From Apoderus coryli (Eukaryota > Arthropoda > Insecta > Coleoptera > Attelabidae), in NCBI GenBank assembly GCA_911728435.2, contig OU452199.1:39071253-39135252 (forward strand): a stretch of DNA of 64,000 nucleotides. The letters are read 5' to 3'. The translations under genes were made by a program, and so were the position numbers. Position 1 is the first letter of the stretch. Each line of letters starts with the position of its first letter. This document shows positions 55,519 through 64,000 of the stretch, piece by piece. A model generated the notes under the pieces. It saw nothing but the letters and a program-made list of their open reading frames with translations, was not told the DNA's origin and did not search any database.

Positions 55519-58390
55519 CGAACGGTTGTTTTGAGTTAAGGGTATGATTTATATTTCCAACGAGATATATTGATTGTATGATTCTCTCTATTAAAAAACG
55601 ACATATACAGGGTGATTTAGCGTTTCATTAGAAGTTTTAGGAGAAAAAATTAATATGCTGATTTGAAACTCTCTACAATTAGATGAGAAGGAAAGAGTTT
55701 CTTTTTAACAATATTTTCAAGATCGCGGCACTTCCGGTTCTAACGGAAGTTGATATGAAATTACGTTTTTTTGCACAATATATGAATGGGTCTGTCACAC
55801 CAGTTTTGTGACATAAATACCACGTCACCAGCTAAGGGTTAATATTATATTTCGTTTAAGTTGTTGCTAATACATTCTCCTCAGCTACTTCTGTATACAT
55901 TTCAGTCTTTAATAAATAATTCGATATAGTCTGGCATTTATGTATCCACATTTCTATCTTTTCCAGCAATAAAGATCTACCCGATCGTTGTTACCATTTA
56001 TTTCACACACAGTTATCTGACATTTACACAAAACATAAACGTAAAGCCGATATAACACTATGATGGTAGACCATTATCAAATAACAATCCATGCTCGTCG
56101 AGAACGGTGGCTGGGTGGAAATTGGTGCAAATCAACAAGTATTATCCTCACAAGTGGAAAATGGAACTTAATACTGTTTACATTCAACGTTTCATATTAT
56201 GGATGTGCTAAATATGTTCTGGAGGACGCAAAATATACGTTTAGTGTATCATGTTTAGATAATTAAATGAATACATTGGGCTTCAAGAGGCAATTTATCT
56301 AGAATCATTGTCGTACCGCAGAGTGGGTAACTATAATGCTTATCGTTGTTTGCCTACTATATGAAATTTTGATATTATATAAGGTGTCCCAGTTTTTTTC
56401 GGCAAACTTTAAGCTTAACTTCTACAGCTAAAAAAAATCGTGTACGGTTTACAAGAAAACACCAGTTGAAAGTTGTTTATTGTATTTTAGTTTCTGCCGA
56501 ACTTAACTTGATATAAATCGAGATATCTCGATAGCGCAAAAAGATAGTGAAATAAAACAACTCTATCTGCATTAGGCATCGACCATTAGTAGATTTTTGT
56601 AGAATAATTTTTTCTCGAATCTCGAATAGTTTCCAAGAAAACACCAGTTGAAATTTGTTCCTACTGTGTGCACCTGCCATTGGCGTTAGAAATTGTAATT
56701 GAAAAGTAGAAAAGCCGTTTTCTACCCATTATGTATATGGGATCATAATTACAATTTCAATTTACGCGGATTGTGTTGGTAAATTTGTTGAAGTGATTTT
56801 ACGGCGCTGATGTTGGAATTTTATTGGTTTCCGTGGATTTTTTATACCAACCCGCACTACTTGATGTAGGATCATACGCCATTTTGGTTTGTTGTACGAC
56901 TGGGGCTAGGTAAGCGAGATTTGGATACTAAATATCCTGATTTTGACTGGTATTTTGTTGATTTCTAGTCATCAATACCTTTTTGAGAATCGTTGCACAA
57001 TAGCAAACAATTGTGTTTGGATTATGCTGTGCACGATTATGTTGTAAATAGATTGTTGCTGAGGCCACGCCTTATTTAAGTCTTGGAGCTATCCTTCTAG
57101 AAGGTATGTTAATGTATATTTGGTAAATTTTCAAGTGGGTTTTTTTTTGTTTTAAAATCATTTCATTGTTAAGATACTTATTATTCTTATTATTAACTAT
57201 GGGATTTATTTTATCCTATAGGGTTTTTTGGTACGGTTTGGGTTTTAATGAAAATGGATAGAGATGTATGATTTGAATTAGATCAGAAGCTATGTTCTAA
57301 ACGTGTACCTATGTGAGCGGATTTAATTTACGAATTTCATCGACCGAAGTCGGACGAATTCCTGAAATGTTCGAAAAACTGCTGTATTGACGATTCCTCT
57401 GTATGTGCGAGAACTATCGTATGTCCCTGGATTTTCCAGCTAAGTGGAACATTTAATTCTTTTTACATTACGATTTATTTATGAATACTTCATTACCAAT
57501 TTTGATCGATGCATTGATGGTCTGATACTGTGAGCCAGTGCGCAAGATTCTGTTGTTTATCTTTGCGATAACTTGATTTTGATTTTTAACGATTAAATAA
57601 ATAATCAATTTATATGTCGAATGCGTACTGACTCCGGTATTATGTCCTCAATGTAATCAGTGATTTCATATTCTTATAATTATTTCTTCTTGATTGTTTT
57701 AATATATTCCCACATAAAATATTGATATATTTTCACGGACAATATAGTATAACTATATAGTGTACTGAGATGTAAACTCAGTGGTACCACAGAGGGGAAC
57801 TCAGATTTTTTAAGTTGGATTAAAGGTAATCGTATATCGACCCGCCCCTTTTACTCCACTGTTTCAAAGCTAGTCCGAAGGCCACCGCCGCATCAGACAA
57901 ATTCATTAATAATTCGAGCGATCCTTTTGAATTAAAAATTTATACGTCACACTTTCTAAAATTATTTAGCAGTCACAACCACAAAAAAAAATAAAAATCA
58001 CCATGGTTTTGAGGACAACACACGACATTTTAAAAATTATTATTACTACCACATCACATCGTCGTGTTTGTTTTATCTATGATATACATTAATTTAAGTT
58101 GGAATATGATACGCGTTTAGTTTGCTTTTTTTTCCTATCTGGCGATTATTGGTTTTTCTTATTGAAATTGATTTTACAGGGTATGTCCAGAAAGTAGAAT
58201 TTTGATAGTACATTACTAAATGATGTAGATATGGCTTAAATATTGGATTTCAGTTCTGTCGTTTACACTATCAGCGGATTTTTTTATGTGAATCATTTCA
58301 AGCATTTATCTTTTTTTGGTGTTACGTTCTGTTGTTAATACTTTTGTGTTGTCAAAATCGAAAATGTGGTTATATATCTCCATATGTTTT
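55519..58390. other. Intergenic; foldback fragments only
   Basis: TACAGGGTGATTTAGCG at 55607 and a CCGG palindrome at 55731 mark a foldback fragment. AAGAAAACACCAGTTGAAA is repeated at 56452 and 56636. Small frames (56060, 56477) have no recognisable family. Confidence 0.4.
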
Positions 58391-59107
58391 TTCAAAGCCT
58401 TCGGCGGTACATACATATACATAAACATACATGTTTAGTTTGACCAACATATGAAGCTTTGCAGTTATGACATGGAATTTTGTAAACAACGTGAGTTTTT
58501 TTTGGTGTTGGGGTTTTTGATTTTAATTTTGTGTATAAACAAGATTTTAGTGTGTGTTTGCTTTTGTGGCAGACAGTTATTGTGTGGTTTTTTAGTTTAT
58601 TTTCCAAATTCTCGGATAGTCCTTTTACGTAAGGAATTGCTAAGTATTATTTTCCATACCATTTTGGTTATCTTTTTTATTACTGTTGCCATTATATAGT
58701 TGGTATATTATTTTCTTAAAAATTTTGTCTATCATGGTTTTTGGGTAGTCATTGGCTGCTACTGCTTTTTTTGCTTTATTAATTGCTTCAGTTCGGAATT
58801 CCGGGTCTGTCAATTTTATTCATCTATCCGCCAAGCCGATGACAACGCTTTTTTTTTGGGTTAGAGGATGGTGGGAATTATAGTTCGTGTAACGTTGAGA
58901 CCATGTTGGTTTCGCGTACCATTTTGTTTTTATTTTATGGTTTATTTTTGTTAAGGTTAGATCAAGGAAGTTTATTTCTTTGTTATGTTCTATTTCGATG
59001 GTAAATTTCAATTTTTGATTGTATTGGTTAAAACATTGTTGTATATTTTGTATCTCGCTATTGGGTACTAGATTATGATTACGAACGAAAACCTGGCAAT
59101 TAAACAA
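58391..59107 (-). pseudogene. Penelope reverse transcriptase/GIY-YIG endonuclease, broken
   Basis: 59107-58820 reads FVRNHNLVPNSEIQNIQQCF, then IEHNKEINFLDLTLTK, then WYAKPTWSQRYTNYNSHHPL and KKSVVIGLADR, characteristic of the region after the YADD box in Penelope RTs. 58607-58392 reads KKTHVVYKIPCHNCKASYVG, then GQTKH, the GIY-YIG catalytic start (VVYKIPC, YVGQT). The catalytic Arg region after GQTKH is cut short. A stop at 58817 and frame changes near 58700 separate the two parts. Confidence 0.85.
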
Positions 59108-59260
59108 AATTTCGTTGAAAACTTAACGGAAGTTAAACTCGCGATGCCAGTAAAGCGTTTTTGGACCATTCTCCCAGAAAAATCATGTCTATTCTTTCTC
59201 CTTTGGAATAGATTCGCATTTTTGATTAATTGAATTAAATAAAATGTCACAGATAAAAAA
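58391..59260 (-). mobile_element. Penelope-like retroelement fragment
   Basis: The end of the RT and the GIY-YIG nuclease of a Penelope element, in several frames on the minus strand. The 5' part is absent. Penelope elements are the usual carriers of the hammerhead motifs scattered across this window, although none is attached to this fragment as far as I can see. Confidence 0.8.
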
Positions 59261-60140
59261 ATGTTTTATAAAAAATTCCCAACTCTTAGGTAAGAATTTT
59301 CAGCAGACTATTTGAGAGTAAATATCAAAAAAAAAAATGTATTGTCTTCTCAAATTCTCATTGCTGTCTTGATTATAATTTTGAAAATTCTTCCTATTAT
59401 TACCAATATGTGTGCCTCTTCCATGCAAAATTAAATGTATACATATCTATAGGAAAACTTTACTTTAACTTTAATTTTTGCATCATCAAATACAGGGTGG
59501 TCTACATGAAACTAAGAGATTCAATTAAAAATTCGCCTAATATTATGAATATGTGCATTTTCCACGAAAACGTCAATAGTTATCCATAGGAAAGTATTAT
59601 AACATTTGACAGATATTTACTTTGTGCATCTAATTTTGACCTCATATACCGGGTGTTCCATTTGAAATAAACAAGTTATTTAGAATTATCTTTACGTTCA
59701 TATAACTTATATTATTGGACACCCTGTATTTAGTATTAGAGGTTTTTTATATTTGGCGTAACAAGTGATGAGTGGGTATATTTATTAGCCAGACTGGCTT
59801 AAAAAGAACAAACAAATAGGTGTTAGTTTTTTCATTCAAATTATGTCTATATTTTTATAAAAATTAAAATATTTAAAAAACTGTCCTGTTTAGGTAAGAT
59901 GTACTTTAATGAAAGCTAGTTTTATTTTGAACGGGGAATCTAAAAATATATTCATATACCGGCCTTCCATTTAAAAAAACATAACTATGGTTCAATTCTT
60001 ATATTTGGGACACCCTGTATAGATTCACAATATTTTTAAAATGTAGCCATAAATCATTTTTATCGAACCCATGAATAAAACTTTTAGGAAATAAAATCGT
60101 TTCGCCACACGATTCCGTGTCGTATGGCGTGAATAACCCT
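59261..60140 (-). mobile_element. ACAGGGTG-type foldback fragments
   Basis: Termini at 59493 (TACAGGGTGGTC), 59704 (GACACCCTGTA) and 59997 (GACACCCTGTATAG). 59940-60090 is the reverse complement of 19030-19190. No protein frame. Confidence 0.5.
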
Positions 60141-60149
60141 GTATATTGC

Positions 60150-60260
60150 AGGATTTTATTGTGGTATATTTAGAAAAATAGTCTTAAGGTTACCTGAGCC
60201 CAGTGGCGGCTCATGATTCTAAAAACTAGAGGTGCTGTAGATACCGAAATATACTACTAT
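60150..60260 (-). repeat. Remnant of a SIAH-unit 5' flank
   Basis: CCCAGTGGCGGCTCATGATTC and CTAAAAACTAGA, with GGTTACCTGAG before it, match the 5' flanks at 27919, 40862 and 63195. No CDS belongs to it, so another unit was lost here. Confidence 0.6.
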
Positions 60261-60932
60261 TAACTGAGATATCGGTGTGAATTTCTTTACATGTTCATTT
60301 AAAAACTTTAGATTTAAATGTTCGTCAAGTTGTACACGAATTCGATTGTAAAATTTGTGTTAGGTATATTATAAATTTTATCATAATTACAAAGGACAAT
60401 GGAGGTTATGAATTAAAACATCTTTCTTCGTGTGTAGTCGAATAACAAGTACTTTATTCACATTCATTCATTTGGCAACAATAATTTATTAAATTTTCAG
60501 CCACTGAAATAACTGCCTATAGGCAATATACATACAATACATACACTAAAATAAATAAAATCTACAATAAATTCTAACAAATCTAATCATAACATAAATA
60601 ACACGTAACACCCTGTATATTTTGTCATTTATCAAATCTACGTTTGTTATGATTTATTCAAAACACTTTTACACACATTTTGTGAAAATTTGAAAATGTG
60701 TTTTCATCAAAACTATTGCAGATGTAACGTATAGAATCTATAAATGAAAAAATATACACTGTTGCGTTTAAAACTCTAAGATTGGTTTGATTTCCAAACA
60801 AACTAATAAACTGCCAACAACGCCAATATCGTCACAGGGTGTGCAACAACCTCTTAGTCAATTGACCATTTGGTTTAAATCGGCCGGTAAATTGGAACGT
60901 TATTAAGCCGTTTCCAGACTTTAATTTGGAAT
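60261..60932. other. Intergenic, no gene
   Basis: AT-rich. ACACCCTGTATATTTTG at 60607 is a solo foldback end. Nothing else supported. Confidence 0.4.
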
Positions 60933-61062
60933 CTACTCGTATACTTTAGCAGCTGCTGTCTTGAAACATTGGTGGACCTTAAAGCGGGTTTCATCGTGCC
61001 CAAGGGCCAAATCATATAACTTCAACGGTAACATGGTGTTGGACTGACTAATATTTTCAATG
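60933..61062 (-). other. Putative 3' exon of SIAH-like unit 3
   Basis: The acceptor CTATCTTTTTCCAG precedes 61062, and the donor is GAG/GTAAGA at 61965/61964, giving a 0.9-kb intron. The exon stays open for 43 codons in the CDS register to TAG 60933, but TGA and TAA lie between the CDS end and the donor. Confidence 0.45.
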
Positions 61063-61411
61063 CTGGAAAAAGATAGGTCAGCGTTAAAACAAATGGCTAT
61101 ATATAATATATTATAAATAAATAAATAATTTTCTAGCATTGCGCACAAAAGTACTGGCTATGCAATAATATATTACATAACATGTGCTGTAAATGATATT
61201 TTACATGCGAGTGAGACAATAGTCTCAAACATACAGCTCGAGTTATGTACTATACTTTTTCTACGACTTTGCAGAATCAGAATCCATTTCAGAATTAGAA
61301 TTTCAGCAGAAATACTTAAAACAGAAGAAAAGATAATTATGACATTTAAATATTTTAATTTATTTGACATTTGTGTTTGACATAATTCCATAATGGAAAT
61401 AAAAATCCCCA

Positions 61412-61443
61412 AAGTGTTATGTAATATTCATTACGTAACACTT
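61412..61443. repeat. 14-bp hairpin in the unit 3 intron
   Basis: AAGTGTTATGTAAT pairs with ATTACGTAACACTT across ATTC with one mismatch. It lies in a 330-base block (about 61170-61500) absent from unit 2, hence inserted sequence. Confidence 0.5.
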
Positions 61444-61978
61444 ATTTAAGATTGAATTTACATATCACTTTAACAGTTTTGCAATAGACGGCTTAACAAA
61501 ACAGGAGTAGAAAAAGGATTTTGTTTAAATTAGCGGGTTTAAATTTAGCGGGACTCAGTTATTTTATTTTTCATTCATTCATTCTGTGCTTTTATAGAAG
61601 TAGAATTTCGATATATTAATCTACAGAACAAACTCTTTAATCATTTTGTATTTTGTTAAACAAAGAAATTGATTTATTTTAGTCCTATAGAATCGTCTGT
61701 TCAAGTGTTCTTTATATGCTCAACAATTTTTTTCAAAACAATGAAAAATACATGCATATTTAGCCATATTTTACACCTATCCTTTTAAGAACTGATCAAA
61801 CAGGCTTCAACGCACATAATATTCTGTGTAAAATTAAGTTTGACCGTAAAATTTTAATAAAAATAATTCAAGAATAAAGTACCTATGAAATTTGTTAATA
61901 TACTTAATATTTGTCTATACAAATCTAGCCTAAACTCTAAAAATTATAATTATTTAATTCTTACCTCTTAGTTTAAAT

Positions 61979-62947
61979 TCACTCCACACCATCGTGGTAT
62001 CGACCACTGAGATTCTTCGCTACCTCTTGCATAACAAGATTCTTAGCGCCACGAAACTGCTGCTTACACAAGATACAACCACCGATGTTCTTACATTTAC
62101 TGCAGATCGTATGGCCACTCATACAAGTATACACATCGTGTTTAAAAAACGGGCTATTGCATGCAGGGCAGAAAAGCCACCTGACAAGGGGGGTGCTCGA
62201 TAACTGAGTCTGTGTGTTTAGTTCTAAACGGACGTCAAACCTATGTCGTGCTCCCAGTGCTGATCTGCCTATCTTGAACCAGTTGGTTGGAGAAGTTTTG
62301 ATTCCGACGGATTCAAAATGCGGTACTGGCTCCTGTGTACTGCATACTGTGATTGAATCGTCGATTATTGTCTCGATTAAGAACACAAACGGATGAGCAT
62401 TTCCTGATAATTTAAAAACTTGAAAGAAAACGTCACTTTCGTTCACGAAGACACTAGTGAGGAAAATACAGCCTCTGCTGAAAACCACACATCCATGCAT
62501 CTCGTTGTGCGCTTTTAGAGAACTGAATCGAACATAGATCAGGGTAAGCTGTTCAGTGGTACAGCAGTTATATGGATGGTGGAAATTGAAATGTTCCCTA
62601 ATATCCTTGACCCGATATATATAGGGACACTGATGGAAGGGACATTGTATCAACCTGTGTTCACAGAGAGATTCATGCAATCTCACACTGGTAAAATCCA
62701 TTTTTTCACACTCTAAACTATAACTGCAAGAAAACCTCAATTTGGCGGCCACATGTTCGAATATATAATTTCTGGAGTAGTCCTTATTGTCCTCCGGCAA
62801 TGGACATCTCCCGCAAATACTGTTTTCCATATTCGGTGTAGAGAAGATAGGCCCCACCGACAAACGATGACGGCAAATTTTACACTTATACTTTGTTACT
62901 TCAGCGCTGTCCAGCGCAAACGAATTAGTAATGCTAACTGATGGCAT
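61979..62947 (-). CDS. SIAH-like zinc-binding protein, unit 3
   Basis: Identical to unit 2 except for Gly117 to Arg (within the second half of the SIAH zinc finger, next to ligand H119) and Val230 to Ala, plus one synonymous change that I can see. All zinc ligands (dual SIAH finger and C-terminal C3HC4 RING) are kept. The same start codon, promoter and downstream donor are present. The near identity and intact frame suggest recent duplication or gene conversion with both copies potentially functional. Role inferred as E3 ubiquitin ligase, substrate unknown. Confidence 0.85.
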   Translation of the reverse strand: MPSVSITNSFALDSAEVTKYKCKICRHRLSVGPIFSTPNMENSICGRCPLPEDNKDYSRNYIFEHVAAKLRFSCSYSLECEKMDFTSVRLHESLCEHRLIQCPFHQCPYIYRVKDIREHFNFHHPYNCCTTEQLTLIYVRFSSLKAHNEMHGCVVFSRGCIFLTSVFVNESDVFFQVFKLSGNAHPFVFLIETIIDDSITVCSTQEPVPHFESVGIKTSPTNWFKIGRSALGARHRFDVRLELNTQTQLSSTPLVRWLFCPACNSPFFKHDVYTCMSGHTICSKCKNIGGCILCKQQFRGAKNLVMQEVAKNLSGRYHDGVE

Positions 62948-63035
62948 TTTTTCAACAGAATTTTATTATTTAACTTAAATACGACACAACTTATTTAACT
63001 GAAATACGACGCAAACAGAGTAAAACTTCAACGAA

Positions 63036-63066
63036 CACTGATATCACAAGAGGTTGGCTATTTATA
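63036..63066 (-). promoter_or_regulatory. TATA box and initiator of SIAH-like unit 3
   Basis: TATAAATA (63059-63066, minus) and TCAGTG (63036-63041), unchanged from unit 2. Confidence 0.7.
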
Positions 63067-63714
63067 TCGTCCTTACTTTAAGTAGAAGGCAAAAATTTAC
63101 CTGAATTTTCATGAAAAATATTACAGGTAAATTTATTTTTCGAAATTAGATATTGTAGAACTTTATCGTGGTATATATAAAAAATATTGCCTTTAGGGTT
63201 ACCTCAGCACAGTGGCGACTCGTGATGCTAAAAACTAGACCCAGAATATTCCGAACGCAAAGCCACTAACAAAAACTAATGGGTTCATCCTAGGAATCCT
63301 GAAACTCCTACACCTCAATTTAGTTAGTATGAGGTTCGTCATAACATTTAAGATTGACATTTGAGAAATAGCTTCGGAACAAGCTGTTTCTATTAGTTAT
63401 TTATTTCTATGTTCCATAGATAATAATAATAATTAATTCTAACCATATATAAAGAAACTTAAGCTTATAGACTATTACTCTCACAATACACAATGTTTAT
63501 GCTGCTAACACTTTAAGGTTATATTCTGAGGTTAAAAAAATGTCACATCTACCAGAAATGACTTCAAAATTATTGCACATAATATCTCAATAACACAATA
63601 GTTCTAGCTCTGTCTAAATAAAATGTCGCATTTGATCTAGTAAGTATTCAATCTAGGGACTAGAAATTTATACTCGGTAACAAGGAAGAACAGTCTATTT
63701 TATCTCTCAATAGT

Positions 63715-63888
63715 TTATATAACATAACCAAAGATTAATGTATTAATCTTTGACATAACTAATGAACACTGAATTCCTCTATATTCCAAGCTCTGCATAT
63801 TAAAACGAGACAACAACAAACAATAATCGAATCTTCTAACAAGATAAACACCATCTGTTTTAAAAACTAGATACGAGTACTTTAGAAC
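63715..63888 (-). pseudogene. LINE reverse transcriptase fragment in duplicated segment
   Basis: Copy of 41392-41565. The palindrome at 63729-63752 is perfect here (CAAAGATTAAT, GT, ATTAATCTTTG) and has one mismatch in the other copy. Confidence 0.55.
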
Positions 63889-64000
63889 CGGCCTTGAATT
63901 TTTTCGACATAGACGTATATTTATTTCACATACTTCTACAGCCAATTGTTTTATTTAACCATTTTATTTTAGGAACTATTGTAATTGTAATAATTACTCA

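Larger units (their letters stand above)
61707..64000 (-). repeat. Recent 2.3-kb duplicated segment, copy 2
   Basis: Partner of 39374-41677. The left end adjoins ancestral unit flank (TCTGTTCAAGT, as in unit 1 at 24600), while copy 1 adjoins inserted R sequence. Homology continues to the window edge. Confidence 0.95.

Overview
The window looks like AT-rich arthropod, most likely insect, chromosomal DNA. The evidence is split genes with GT-AG introns, a TATA plus TCAGT-type initiator promoter, mariner, Penelope, BEL/Pao, Ty3/gypsy and several non-LTR retrotransposon families, a tRNA-derived SINE, and very many foldback elements ending in ACAGGGTG. I cannot name the species. Apart from a few cellular-type genes the sequence is almost entirely transposon debris, much of it nested.

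The best cellular genes are three paralogues on the minus strand encoding SIAH-like (seven-in-absentia-like) zinc-binding proteins of about 320 residues: CDS 26469-27449, 39646-40614 and 61979-62947. Each has a CxxC pair, a dual SIAH-type zinc finger, a probable TRAF/SINA-like region and a C-terminal RING. Each has a splice donor just after the stop codon and a matching acceptor plus small exon downstream (22833-22950, 38537-38602, 60933-61062). Units 2 and 3 are about 99.4% identical over at least 2.3 kb (39374-41677 and 61707-64000), while their 3' exons are only about 78% alike by eye. Remnants of further units lie at 24690-24841 and 60150-60260, so this is a decayed tandem array being filled with transposons.

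Three loci carry THAP-domain exons whose introns all start in the same phase after the first zinc-ligand block: a P-element-like deletion derivative (7343-8120, plus), a lone first exon (16151-16251, minus), and a five-exon THAP gene whose introns are all phase 2 (29866-31252, plus) that runs into an in-frame stop and then an RTE endonuclease fragment.

Mobile elements from left to right: non-LTR fragment (1128-2427); mariner fragment (4227-4385); Crypton-like tyrosine recombinase (8520-8918); mariner with a nested 1-kb insertion (10560-12655); SINE with target-site duplication (15275-15504); non-LTR relic (15590-15960); foldbacks at 20381-21740, 23330-24347 and 24964-25255; non-LTR relic (28207-28745); RTE relic (31318-31622); BEL/Pao integrase split by a 3.7-kb non-LTR element (33683-38055); a second long non-LTR element (42421-45240); a 4.4-kb giant foldback (46199-50656); a broken Ty3/gypsy element (50708-54363) ending in another palindrome (to 55518); and a Penelope fragment (58391-59260).

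The most interesting signals are RNA-like: a sequence at 38785-38911 with a complete hammerhead-ribozyme core, a family of Penelope-type hammerhead-like motifs, a hairpin whose stem keeps pairing through a compensatory change between two repeat copies, and a conserved CCGG-centred palindrome inside several foldbacks. No new multi-gene system was proven.
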